Shown in pieces: positions 20,854 to 28,539 of a stretch of 64,000 nucleotides of DNA. Under the pieces are notes generated by a model. The model searched no databases. It was not told the DNA's origin and saw nothing but the letters and a program-made list of their open reading frames with translations. The number at the start of each line of letters is the position of its first letter. Position 1 is the first letter of the stretch. The position numbers and the translations under genes are program-made. The stretch lies in contig NZ_AUQY01000005.1 of NCBI RefSeq assembly GCF_000468535.1, positions 1-64,000 of the forward strand. Direction: 5' to 3'. Source of the stretch: Peptoniphilus mikwangii (lineage in GTDB: Bacteria; Bacillota; Clostridia; Tissierellales; Peptoniphilaceae).

Positions 20854-21252
20854 TTATAAACTAACTCTTTTTGTAACGATTATTTCATTTTTATTAAAAA
20901 CCAAATCATCGGTAAGTGCTCTTACCAATATAAGACCTCTGCCGGAACATTTCAGACTGTTATAGTCATAAGAATCAAAGTCGAATTTAACTCCGCACCC
21001 TTCGTCAGAAACTCTTATAGTTATGGAATCTGAATGCAACACAATTTCAAGGCATACACATTTGCATTTATCTTTTTTATTTCCGTGTAAAACACCATTT
21101 ACCATAAGCTCATCAAGTATTAATCTTATATCATATATGGTTTCTTCATCGCATATGTATTTCTTTAAGCTATATAAAATATCTTCCAAAAATATTCTCA
21201 GCTCATCTAAATCACTACAGATAGAGCCGTTAAATCTGTACAACGCACTCAT
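20854..21252 (-). CDS. RsbW/SpoIIAB-like GHKL ATPase (anti-sigma or switch kinase)
   Basis: A 132-residue single-domain HATPase_c protein. The N-box is ILDELMVNGVLHGN (residues 45-58), G1 is DEGCGVKFD and G2 is GRGLILVRALTDD. Proteins of this size are usually serine kinases that act as anti-sigma factors or in partner-switching. No sigma factor or STAS antagonist is encoded nearby, so the partner must lie elsewhere. Start ATG follows AGGAGGTGG. Monocistronic, with its own terminator. Confidence 0.85.
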   Translation of the reverse strand: MSALYRFNGSICSDLDELRIFLEDILYSLKKYICDEETIYDIRLILDELMVNGVLHGNKKDKCKCVCLEIVLHSDSITIRVSDEGCGVKFDFDSYDYNSLKCSGRGLILVRALTDDLVFNKNEIIVTKRVSL

Positions 21253-21384
21253 ATTCCACCTCCTTTGATTTATTTTTACCCTTTCATCTTTTAATTAAAC
21301 TAAACAAAGTACTATTTGTCTTAAAATTTATGTTTTAATAATTTTATATTTATAAAAAATATATGTTATTTTTGGAAAAAAGGG

Positions 21385-21390
21385 TATAAT
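21385..21390 (+). promoter_or_regulatory. -10 box of the rubredoxin gene
   Basis: TATAAT at 21385-21390, preceded by GGG; no good -35 at the usual spacing. It lies 38 bases before the rubredoxin ATG. Confidence 0.4.
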
Positions 21391-21428
21391 ATAACTGATA
21401 ATTTGAAAATGTGAAAGGAGAATTTAAA

Positions 21429-21593
21429 ATGCAAAAATACGAATGTACTCTATGTGGTTATATTTATGATCCTGAACTTGGCGATGAAGAAGGGGAAATC
21501 GAAGCAGGTACAGCTTTTGAAGATCTTCCTGAAGATTGGGAATGTCCTCTATGCGGAGCAGGAAAAGAAGATTTTGAACCATATGAAGATTAA
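21429..21593 (+). CDS. Rubredoxin
   Basis: A 54-residue electron carrier of standard length. Two knuckles bind one iron: CTLCGY (residues 6-11) and [11 protein letters not shown] (around residues 39-49). It serves in oxygen/peroxide detoxification and other redox chains in anaerobes. The start follows AAAGGAG (21414-21420) at a spacing of 8; a GTG 18 bases earlier overlaps that site and is rejected. Monocistronic. Confidence 0.97.
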   Translation: MQKYECTLCGYIYDPELGDEEGEIEAGTAFEDLPEDWECPLCGAGKEDFEPYED

Positions 21594-21603
21594 TAAAAAT
21601 TAT

Positions 21604-21632
21604 AAGGAGTGTGTTATAACACACTCCTTTTT
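21604..21632. terminator. Bidirectional terminator after rubredoxin
   Basis: AAGGAGTGTGTT/AACACACTCCTT is a perfect 26-base palindrome at 21604-21629, followed by TTTTTTAA on the plus strand and a T-rich tract on the minus strand. It can serve both the rubredoxin gene and the convergent membrane-protein operon. Confidence 0.88.
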
Positions 21633-21665
21633 TAATTATTAACTACAATTTTAATTTTTACACAT

Positions 21666-22112
21666 TTAAAGCTGTTTATTGCCGTCTAAATAATTAAAAT
21701 ATATTCGCAAAAATGATATTCCCGCAAAAATCAGCGCAAGTCCTATTCCCGTATAAAATACAGCGATAAATTTTGACGAGACTAATCCCGATGAGCGTAA
21801 CCAAATGCCGCCTCCCATCATAAAAACCATAATACCATACGATCTCAAGTCAAAAAAATACCAAAACGGTTTTATGTCCTCCTCATATGAATGTATACGC
21901 CTTGAATGTTTTAAACTCATCTTATAAAACATAACACTGAACGCCGAAAATACTATCAGTGATAAAAGTAAATTAATTAAAGAAACTTTCTCAATCAGTT
22001 TATGAGCATTTATTCCAAGTCTTGCAACATTTACGCCCGCAATTATCCAAACAACTCCGGCTATCGCTAAAAGATTTCGCTTTTTTACTCCGAATTTAAG
22101 ACATCTTTTCAT
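21666..22112 (-). CDS. Small integral membrane protein of unknown function
   Basis: A 148-residue protein with four hydrophobic segments (near residues 15-32, 43-61, 88-105 and 115-138) and a basic N-terminus. A GGGIWLRSSGL stretch lies between segments 3 and 4. I recognise no characterised family. It overlaps the end of the reading-frame-corrected DUF2871 gene and belongs to the TetR-controlled membrane operon. Confidence 0.7.
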   Translation of the reverse strand: MKRCLKFGVKKRNLLAIAGVVWIIAGVNVARLGINAHKLIEKVSLINLLLSLIVFSAFSVMFYKMSLKHSRRIHSYEEDIKPFWYFFDLRSYGIMVFMMGGGIWLRSSGLVSSKFIAVFYTGIGLALIFAGISFLRIYFNYLDGNKQL

Positions 22113-22529
22113 AAAAATTTTTCAACCTCTTACTATTTTTGAGTGCTACCAACAAAAGAATTATGCCGACACCGACTAATATATGTCCTATTCCTGCAAT
22201 TCCGGAGCAGCATCAACTTTCGATGAAAGTAAAATATTTAAAACCTGCAAAACACCGCGAACTACCATCATAACAATTGTTATGGCAACACCGATATTAT
22301 AGACATAGATAAAAATATTAAATGACTTTTGTTCATGAAGATTATTATTTTCGGCAAATAATGCAACAATCAAAAACAACATCATTCCAAGTAAAAATAA
22401 ATGTGTATGCACTTTTCCAAGTACGGTAACTCCGGAAAATTCATTCCATTTAGTAACCTCTCTATAAAATATTCCACCTATCATAGCTATAATAGCATAT
22501 ATTAAAGAAAAATTTAAATATTTTTTCAT
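22096..22529 (-). pseudogene. DUF2871-family membrane protein, frameshifted
   Basis: From ATG 22529 the frame encodes 113 residues (VLGKVHTHLFLLGMMLFLIV, then a third membrane segment) and stops at 22188. The expected final membrane segment, SGIAGIGHILVGVGIILLL, continues in another frame from about 22200 and stops at 22096. One missing base (net -1) near 22200-22205, in the GATGCTGCTCCGG region, restores an approximately 144-residue protein with five segments. The ATG overlaps the upstream gene's stop (ATGA). It could be a genuine inactivation or a sequencing error. Confidence 0.8.
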
Positions 22530-23191
22530 CTTAATTCCCCTTTCATAGAATTATATCCAATAAGTACAGTCCATACATAAGCACATGTTTTAGGAATCAT
22601 AAGTATTCCCACAACAGGTATGGAATCTGAAAGTAAAACTACCGGAATATAAAAACCAAAACTCAAAACAATAGTTATCCATAAAAATCGAAATTTATAA
22701 TCATTTCTCTGTTTTGCACTTTGATAAAAAATAACTACAATTAAAACCCCTAAAATTGTAAACGGAATATTCCTGTAAATTCCCCAAGACAGAGGAGGTG
22801 TTATACTCAGCCATTTATTTTGCGGCATAAGACAAAGAATAATACGAGAAATCGCACATATCCATACGGTTATAGTTAATTCTCTCCTTCCTGTAATCTG
22901 ATAACGTTCACGCCATACATAGTACAACAGCACATAAAAAAGTGTCATAGTAACAGAGGTAATCAGCTTTCCTACTCCAAGAGCAAAAGTATATTCCTCA
23001 AGTCCTGCTGTACATAAAGCAACTGCTCGTGGAACTAAATGAAATGCATCTCCAAATCCTAAAACTACAGCCATTATTCCATACAAAAGATACTGCCTTT
23101 TTCCGTTACTTTCTCTTATAATTTTTACACCCAAGAAAATAACCGTACATAAATAAATAAAATCAAAAATCGTTTCAAAAACAGCTTGCAT
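22526..23191 (-). CDS. Seven-segment membrane protein of a TetR-controlled operon
   Basis: A 221-residue protein with about seven hydrophobic helices. The ATG at 23191 lies 9 bases after AAGGAG; the longer frame reaching 23251 covers the operator and is rejected. The segment GFGDAFHLVPRAVAL and the RERYQITGRRE loop are distinctive, but I recognise no characterised family. It is translated ahead of, and overlaps by 4 bases, the DUF2871 gene. It probably forms a small membrane module with that gene under the adjacent repressor. Confidence 0.75.
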   Translation of the reverse strand: MQAVFETIFDFIYLCTVIFLGVKIIRESNGKRQYLLYGIMAVVLGFGDAFHLVPRAVALCTAGLEEYTFALGVGKLITSVTMTLFYVLLYYVWRERYQITGRRELTITVWICAISRIILCLMPQNKWLSITPPLSWGIYRNIPFTILGVLIVVIFYQSAKQRNDYKFRFLWITIVLSFGFYIPVVLLSDSIPVVGILMIPKTCAYVWTVLIGYNSMKGELR

Positions 23192-23211
23192 TGTAAACAT
23201 CTCCTTATATT

Positions 23212-23230
23212 TTGAACTTTGTTCAATATA
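23212..23230 (-). promoter_or_regulatory. TetR-type operator overlapping the -10 of the membrane-protein operon
   Basis: The dyad TTGAAC-TTT-GTTCAA (23212-23226) matches the operator near the tetR promoter. On the minus strand a candidate -10 TATATT (23230-23225) overlaps the dyad by two bases, with TTGTGG 17 bases upstream as a poor -35. Confidence 0.75.
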
Positions 23231-23238
23231 AGCCCCAT

Positions 23239-23270
23239 AAAATCTCGCCACAAAATAACGGCGAGATTTT
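23239..23270 (-). terminator. Hairpin terminator/attenuator after tetR
   Basis: Minus-strand AAAATCTCGCC (23270-23260) pairs perfectly with GGCGAGATTTT (23249-23239), an 11-bp stem with a 10-base loop. The T-tract is short, so some read-through into the membrane operon is likely. Confidence 0.75.
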
Positions 23271-23832
23271 AATGTGAATATATTGTGCGTTTAATAACTT
23301 CCAAAAGTGTATCACAACTCTTCTTCTTTTGTACCAACAGACAAATTACACTTGACAGTATAAAATCAATAAAATCGGATTCGGTGAATTCATTCGAAAA
23401 AATACTCTTACCGACATACTTGTCACTATGTAATGAGCATAACATTTTTTCTTTTATCTGGGCGATATAATGCTCCATACAATCACGAGCTCTATTTTGA
23501 CCCTTAGTTGAAAAACTGATTGAATGAATTGTAAAGAAATTCGGATATTTTTTTATTCCCAATTGAATCTGTTTAAAACATTGATCTATGTATTCAGGAA
23601 AAGACAAATTATTTATTCCGCTATCACTTAATTGAAATATATCTTCCCATACACTTTCAATAGTCGCAATTAATAAATCATTTTTTGACGGAAAATAATA
23701 ATATAGTGAACCAAGTGCAACTTCACAATTTTTTGCTACTGTACGCATATTCAAAGAAGAAAGACCTTTTTCCGATACTAACTTTCTACAATTTTCTAAA
23801 ATAGCTTCCTTAGATGTTACAGAAGTATTCAT
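23269..23832 (-). CDS. TetR/AcrR-family transcriptional repressor
   Basis: A 187-residue regulator. The N-terminal helix-turn-helix covers residues about 7-55 (LSSLNMRTVAKNCEVALGSLYYYFPSKNDLL). The C-terminal ligand domain is helical and not informative about the inducer. Start ATG follows AGGAGG. A palindrome, TTGAACAATGTTCAA, lies at its own -10/start-point region, and a near-copy precedes the downstream membrane-protein operon. Autorepression and control of that operon are therefore very likely. Confidence 0.92.
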   Translation of the reverse strand: MNTSVTSKEAILENCRKLVSEKGLSSLNMRTVAKNCEVALGSLYYYFPSKNDLLIATIESVWEDIFQLSDSGINNLSFPEYIDQCFKQIQLGIKKYPNFFTIHSISFSTKGQNRARDCMEHYIAQIKEKMLCSLHSDKYVGKSIFSNEFTESDFIDFILSSVICLLVQKKKSCDTLLEVIKRTIYSH

Positions 23833-23854
23833 AATAAATCCTCCTTACTCCAAC

Positions 23855-23874
23855 TTGAACAATGTTCAATTATA
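23855..23874 (-). promoter_or_regulatory. TetR-type operator overlapping the -10 of the tetR gene
   Basis: The perfect dyad TTGAACA-A-TGTTCAA (23855-23869) abuts a minus-strand -10 TATAAT (23874-23869), sharing one base. This is the same geometry as the operator at 23212. A TTGACA lies further upstream at a non-ideal distance. Confidence 0.8.
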
Positions 23875-24138
23875 TTTTAATTAATTATTTTAATATTGTC
23901 AATATACAAATACAAAATTAATACCATTTCAAAGGTCATAATAAATTGAACTTTTTAATAAATTTATCTTGTTTTCATTTTATTCAGCATAACATAAGTT
24001 TAAGTACACCGAAAAATATCTTCTCATAGTAGATTGATAAAATCATTTATCTCCTCAGATTTTTATCATTATTACTCTCTACGAGCTTTTCATTTACCGT
24101 ACACAACTAAATTTTTAAAATCAAATTAAACGTTAAAT
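23875..24138. other. Intergenic stretch between tetR and murA
   Basis: AT-rich DNA with no open frame of note. An imperfect dyad, TGATAAAATC/GATTTTTATCA, lies near 24035-24072. I see no RNA gene. Confidence 0.4.
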
Positions 24139-24170
24139 TAAAAAAGAGTGTACACATCACACTCTTTTTA
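24139..24170 (-). terminator. Terminator downstream of murA
   Basis: AAAAAGAGTGT (24141-24151) and ACACTCTTTTT (24159-24169) form an 11-bp stem with a 7-base loop. On the minus strand it is followed by TTTAATTTAA. It lies 135 bases past the murA stop. Confidence 0.8.
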
Positions 24171-24303
24171 GTACTACTCAATTAAGTTATTATATATTTA
24201 GAAAATTCCTTATAAAAGTTTCTTCCTAATTACATAACACTTTCTCTCAAAATAAATAATATATTCATCCTAAATATCTTACAATAAACTCTGTCGTCTA
24301 AAT

Positions 24304-25560
24304 TCAGTCATCTATTCTTTCAATTATTGCACCAAGATTTCTAAATTTTTCTTCAATATCTTCATAACCTCTGTCAATATGGTATATATCAGAAATTTCA
24401 GTTTCTCCCTCTGCAACAAGTCCTGCCAAAATAAGTGCAGCGCCCGCACGCAAATCAGTTGCCCGAACCTTTGCTCCAAAAAGAGTCTTTCCGCCCACAA
24501 CTATTGCCTCTCTGTTGTTTACGGAAATATCCGCTCCCATTTTAACAAGTTCATCAGCGTGCATAAATCTATTTTCAAAAACAGTTTCAATTGCAATGTT
24601 ATTACCTTTTAATTTTGTCATAAGAGCTAAAAACTGTGCTTGCATATCAGTCGGGAATCCCGGATATGGAAGAGTCTTTATGTTAATCGGGATAATTGCA
24701 TCCTCTCCTATAACTCTTATCCTATCGTCTTCTTCGATTATTTTTGCCCCGCATTCTTCCAGCTTAGCTATAACAGGCTTCATATGAGATGAAATAACAT
24801 TATCTACAATAACATCTCCTCCTGTAATTGCAGCCGCAACCATAAAGGTTCCAGCTTCAATTCTATCGGGAATAATTTGATGTGAGCATCCCTTTAACTC
24901 TTTTACTCCTTTTATTCTTATCGTAGAAGTTCCTGCCCCCATAACAGCAGCTCCCATCTTTCTTAAAAAGTTTGCAAGATCTACAATTTCAGGTTCCATT
25001 GCAGCATTTTCAATTACAGTTTCTCCCTCAGCCAAAACAGCGGCAGTTATAATATTTTCTGTTGCTCCGACAGATGGAAAGTCAAGATAAACTCTACATC
25101 CTATAAGCTTTTCAGCAGAAGCTGTAATATCTCCGACATTATTTTCAATTTCAGCTCCAAGTGCCTCAAATCCTTTAAGATGTAAATCAATAGGTCTTGA
25201 TCCTATATTGCAACCACCCGGAAGTGAATTTACAGTTTTGCCCATTCTGCCAAGAAGAGGTCCCATAACTAAAAATGATGCTCTCATTTTACTCATAAGT
25301 TCATAACTTGTAACATATGAACTTAAATTTTTTGAATTTATAACTAATTTATTTTTACCTGCTTTATTTACAACACAACCTAATGATTTAAGTACTTCAA
25401 TCATTATTTCAACATCTTTAAGCTGTGGTACGTCTTCTAAAATAATATCTTCTGTTCCAAGAATTGAAGCCGCCAAAATAGGAAGTGCAGCATTTTTTGC
25501 ACCGCTTACTCTAACAACCCCACTTAACTTGGGACTTTTTTTTACAACTATTTTCTCCAA
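24304..25560 (-). CDS. murA: UDP-N-acetylglucosamine 1-carboxyvinyltransferase
   Basis: A 418-residue EPSP-synthase-fold enzyme that performs the first committed step of peptidoglycan synthesis, using PEP and UDP-GlcNAc. Conserved motifs are SGAKNAALPILAAS (residues about 21-34), the active-site loop PGGCNIGSRPIDLH with the Cys that fosfomycin alkylates, and the C-terminal DLRAGAALILAGL. The start is TTG 25560, 7 bases after GGAGG (25572-25568), giving the family-typical LEKIVV N-terminus. An ATG 27 bases upstream precedes that ribosome site and is rejected. It is separated from rplL by a terminator. Confidence 0.95.
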   Translation of the reverse strand: MEKIVVKKSPKLSGVVRVSGAKNAALPILAASILGTEDIILEDVPQLKDVEIMIEVLKSLGCVVNKAGKNKLVINSKNLSSYVTSYELMSKMRASFLVMGPLLGRMGKTVNSLPGGCNIGSRPIDLHLKGFEALGAEIENNVGDITASAEKLIGCRVYLDFPSVGATENIITAAVLAEGETVIENAAMEPEIVDLANFLRKMGAAVMGAGTSTIRIKGVKELKGCSHQIIPDRIEAGTFMVAAAITGGDVIVDNVISSHMKPVIAKLEECGAKIIEEDDRIRVIGEDAIIPINIKTLPYPGFPTDMQAQFLALMTKLKGNNIAIETVFENRFMHADELVKMGADISVNNREAIVVGGKTLFGAKVRATDLRAGAALILAGLVAEGETEISDIYHIDRGYEDIEEKFRNLGAIIERIDD

Positions 25561-25621
25561 TCGAATTCCTCCGTAAATAATATACAAAAATATTATACCA
25601 TATTATTTAGAAAGTAAAGCA

Positions 25622-25650
25622 TAAAAAAACAGCCACCTTAGTGACTGTTT
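25622..25650 (-). terminator. Terminator after rplL
   Basis: Minus-strand AAACAGTCAC (25650-25641) pairs with GTGGCTGTTT (25636-25627), with one G-U, then TTTT. It lies 15 bases after the rplL stop. Confidence 0.85.
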
Positions 25651-25664
25651 TAATCAAAATTTAA

Positions 25665-26048
25665 TTAAGCAATTTCAACAACTGCGCCAGCTGCTTCTAA
25701 TTGAGCCTTTAATTCTTCAGCTGCTTCTTTAGCTACGCCTTCTTTAACAGCTTTTGGAGCTCCATCTACAAGAGCCTTAGCTTCTTTTAATCCAAGTCCT
25801 GTTGCATCCTTAACTACTTTGATAACTTTAACTTTTTCAGCTCCTGCATCTTTAAGAACTACGTTAAATTCAGTTTTTTCTTCAGCTGCTGCTGGAGCTG
25901 CTGCTCCTGCTGCCGGAGCTGCTGCAACTGCCATTGGAGCTGCTGCTGATACACCAAATTCTTCTTCAAGAGCCTTAACTACTTCTGATAATTCTAAAAC
26001 TGTTAAACCTTTAATTTCTTCAATAAGTGATTGTACTTTTTCTGACAT
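25665..26048 (-). CDS. rplL: 50S ribosomal protein L7/L12
   Basis: A 127-residue stalk protein. The N-terminal dimerisation helix region ([24 protein letters not shown]), an Ala-rich hinge (about residues 37-58) and the C-terminal factor-binding domain ([20 protein letters not shown], then [12 protein letters not shown]) are all present. It recruits translation factors to the ribosome. Start ATG follows a GGAGG site. It lies 32 bases after rplJ. Confidence 0.98.
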   Translation of the reverse strand: MSEKVQSLIEEIKGLTVLELSEVVKALEEEFGVSAAAPMAVAAAPAAGAAAPAAAEEKTEFNVVLKDAGAEKVKVIKVVKDATGLGLKEAKALVDGAPKAVKEGVAKEAAEELKAQLEAAGAVVEIA

Positions 26049-26080
26049 TTTATATACCTCCGATAATTTCTTTTATGCTA

Positions 26081-26620
26081 CTAAGCTGTAGCTTCGTTTG
26101 ATTTTTTGTCTGCAATTGCTTGAAGCACTACTGCAAGACCTCTGATATTTCCGTTTAAAACATTTACTAAACCTTGAATTGGAGCATTCAATCCACCTAA
26201 TACTTGAGCTATTAAAACTTCTTTTGGCGGTAGCTTTGCAAGGTCGTCAATTTCTTTTACTGTAATTACTTTGCCGTCAACTATACCTGATTTGATTTCA
26301 AGTTCTTCATGATCCTTAGCGAACTCAGATGAAATTTTTGCTGCTGAAACAGGATCTTCCATTGAAAATGCAACAGCGCTCGGTCCCTTTAAAAACTCTA
26401 AAACTCCGTCAAAGCCAAGTTCCTCAAAGGCACGTCTCATCATAGTATTCTTATAAACTTTATAATCTACATTTGCAGCTCTGTACTTTGTTCTTAGTTC
26501 AGTAACCTCTTCAACATTAAGACCTCTATAGTTTACAAGTACTATACTCTTTGCAGCCTCAATTTTTTCTTTAATTTCATCAACTGTTTGGGTTTTCATT
26601 TGAAGCTTTTCTTCTTTCAC
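26081..26620 (-). CDS. rplJ: 50S ribosomal protein L10
   Basis: A 179-residue protein that anchors L7/L12 to the ribosome. Motifs include SIVLVNYRGLNVEEVTELR and the MMRRAFEELGF stretch. The start is GTG 26620, 6 bases after GGGGGTG. An L10 leader with an internal hairpin lies directly upstream, so the operon is autoregulated. The usual rplK-rplA genes are not upstream here, which is less common in Firmicutes. Confidence 0.97.
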   Translation of the reverse strand: MKEEKLQMKTQTVDEIKEKIEAAKSIVLVNYRGLNVEEVTELRTKYRAANVDYKVYKNTMMRRAFEELGFDGVLEFLKGPSAVAFSMEDPVSAAKISSEFAKDHEELEIKSGIVDGKVITVKEIDDLAKLPPKEVLIAQVLGGLNAPIQGLVNVLNGNIRGLAVVLQAIADKKSNEATA

Positions 26621-26636
26621 TCTTTCACCCCCTGAA

Positions 26637-26752
26637 TATAAAAAAATCTCATCGCAGACCTGATGAGATTAAGAAATTCGATATTAAAAAAATCGATACT
26701 TACCTCGGTAGGATTTTTAAAGTATAACTCCCTACTGTCTGCGGTTAATTTT
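26637..26752 (-). promoter_or_regulatory. Ribosomal protein L10 leader with attenuator hairpin
   Basis: The minus strand carries the family signatures ACCGCAGACAGTAGGG (near 26745-26730) and CCTACCGAGGTAAGTA. It ends with AATCTCATCAGGTCTGCGATGAGATT (26670-26645) followed by seven or more T, a terminator-like stem. Pairing of CCGCAGAC with GTCTGCGA gives the alternative fold. L10-L12 binding represses its own operon through this leader in Firmicutes. Confidence 0.9.
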
Positions 26753-26761
26753 AACGTTGAT

Positions 26762-26790
26762 ATAATATCAGATGTAAGACTAATTGTCAA
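26762..26790 (-). promoter_or_regulatory. Promoter of the rplJ-rplL operon
   Basis: TTGACA (26790-26785), 17-base spacer, TATTAT (26767-26762) on the minus strand. The start point near 26755 coincides with the first base of the L10 leader. Confidence 0.85.
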
Positions 26791-27179
26791 TACATTTCAA
26801 ATAATTTAAATAATTTATTTATAAACTCTATTTATTCTAAGAATAAACTGATTAAAATTTAATATATTTGTACCTAACTCCTATTTAAACTTTCACTAAA
26901 TAATTTAAATCAACAATAAATACAAATATCCTATCCCGAAAAATCCCAACTGTTTTTTAATTGCCGATTTCATCTTTCCAAAATTGAAATAAGCGGTAAC
27001 ATCACTTCGACGTACCGCCCTACATAGAACTTCAAAATATTTATTTGCAATGATGTTTTATATATCCATTACAACAATATATAAAATTATCCAATATAAT
27101 ATTTATTTTTTTATAATTCATAATTAAGCTCTTATATGTTATTTTTTATAAAATAATACATTCTATAAACTTACAATAC
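26791..27179. other. Intergenic stretch upstream of rplJ
   Basis: AT-rich spacer of about 390 bases without a convincing frame. One short dyad, GCGGTA/TACCGC, lies near 26991-27021 with a 16-base gap. No ribosomal protein relics are visible. Confidence 0.5.
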
Positions 27180-28040
27180 TTATGCCGACACTTCTTTTTC
27201 GTTATAAAATTTAAATATGAGAATAATAAGTATAATACCTACAATCGTAGTTACTATCCCACCCTCATATCCGAATTTTCCTCCGGATATAAAATCTTTA
27301 CCCGCCTGCGGAATTGAATGCAATACAGCACTGCCCATTAATGCTCCCGATACCTCTGCTCCATAAACATAAGCCATAGTATAATTCCATACTCCATGAC
27401 TTATTCCGCAAACCCAAAGACTTCCGGTTTTATAATATAAAGCTGCAAATACTATTCCAAATAACACAAGATTGATAATTGGAATAACAGTAATTCCGGG
27501 ATTTGCAAAATGCAAAACGGAGAATAAAATACTGGTTATAATAATTGACCATTTATCTCCCATAACATTTGCAAAATTCGGCATCAAATAAGAACGCATT
27601 ACCAACTCTTCAAAAGTTCCCTGAAACATAAAAAATATAAAACCGAGAATCATAGGAGAAATCGACTTTGTAGTAAATATATATTCAAACTTGATACCTC
27701 CAAGCATAAATATCAAAAGTGCAACCGAACTTATAGCTGCTAATCCGATTACTACGCCTTGAAAAATTTCTTTTATTGCTCCTTCTCTATGCCAACCTAA
27801 ATCCTGAAACTTTATTTTTGATATTTTACACATGACAAAAGCGCTTACAATAACATTTAAAATCATTGCCACTGTACTGCCTATCGTAATATATCCATTT
27901 CCGGATTTAAATATCGATAGACTTACCACCTCAAAAACGCCTGCCATAAATAACATTATAAAAGCCGCAACAAAAGTTGAAACAACTAAAGTTCTAATAT
28001 TTGAAGTCTTACGAAATTTACTTTTTTGTAATTTATACAT
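27180..28040 (-). CDS. CPBP-family intramembrane glutamic protease (CAAX prenyl protease-like)
   Basis: A 286-residue membrane protein with about eight hydrophobic segments. The CPBP catalytic motifs are present: EELVMRSYL near residue 141 (paired Glu and Arg), LHFANPG near 171 and ISHGVWN near 218. The family includes bacteriocin-immunity and maturation proteases, and the role cannot be assigned here. It is monocistronic; its ATG follows AAGGAGATAGAGT. Upstream lies a long inverted repeat at 28140-28224. Confidence 0.9.
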   Translation of the reverse strand: MYKLQKSKFRKTSNIRTLVVSTFVAAFIMLFMAGVFEVVSLSIFKSGNGYITIGSTVAMILNVIVSAFVMCKISKIKFQDLGWHREGAIKEIFQGVVIGLAAISSVALLIFMLGGIKFEYIFTTKSISPMILGFIFFMFQGTFEELVMRSYLMPNFANVMGDKWSIIITSILFSVLHFANPGITVIPIINLVLFGIVFAALYYKTGSLWVCGISHGVWNYTMAYVYGAEVSGALMGSAVLHSIPQAGKDFISGGKFGYEGGIVTTIVGIILIILIFKFYNEKEVSA

Positions 28041-28139
28041 ACTCTATCTCCTTACTTTTTAAATATACTGAATATGTCAACCTATTCCTATTATTCGTAC
28101 ACACTATAAATAATTCAAATTTATTGCATATTCAGCTTA
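28041..28139. other. Upstream region of the CPBP gene
   Basis: AT-rich, holding the ribosome site and probable promoter of the CPBP gene. I could not fix a -35/-10 pair with confidence. Confidence 0.3.
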
Positions 28140-28224
28140 TATAGTTTGATTTTAATTATCAATAAAAGACGCAATTCTTGTAAAAATGTTAATTATCAAG
28201 ACGCACAATTAAAATCAAACTATA
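28140..28224. repeat. 85-bp element with 18-bp perfect terminal inverted repeats and internal direct repeat
   Basis: TATAGTTTGATTTTAATT at 28140-28157 is the exact reverse complement of 28207-28224. Between them TTAATTATCAA occurs twice (28152-28162 and 28190-28200), each followed by an AGACGCA motif. The layout resembles a miniature inverted-repeat element or a two-site regulatory region between the CPBP gene and the divergent ABC operon. No target-site duplication is obvious. Confidence 0.6.
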
Positions 28225-28525
28225 AATAAATTTCTGTAACAATATAGCATATCAAAAATAATCTGTCTACCACTTAACTACACTAATATGAAATCTTTGC
28301 TTTATCTTAAAGTTTGTTTTTTAATTGAAGTTTTATAAACCCTTAATTTTTATTTTTTTCACATCTGTATTACATTTTTTAGAATATACTTTCTAATTAT
28401 ATCGACATATTTTAATCCGAAATAATATAATTCTTCAACATATTTGTGCTATCTTCCATAAAAATAAAATTTATTTTAAGATAGTTTTAAGTTTTTATTA
28501 AAAATAACACTTCTTAAAAAGGTTG

Positions 28526-28534
28526 TGATATAAT
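28526..28534 (+). promoter_or_regulatory. Extended -10 promoter of the ABC exporter operon
   Basis: TGATATAAT (TG-N-TATAAT) at 28526-28534. The expected start point falls at about 28541, next to the first ATG of the ABC gene. The preceding 28225-28525 is AT-rich with no gene seen. Confidence 0.6.
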
Positions 28535-28539
28535 CGTAA

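Noticed and set aside
24035-24072. Imperfect dyad in the murA-tetR gap as a small RNA terminator
   Set aside because: Mismatched stem and no promoter in front of it.
26991-27021. GCGGTA/TACCGC dyad as a terminator or operator
   Set aside because: Short stem, 16-base gap, no T-run and no gene at a sensible distance.
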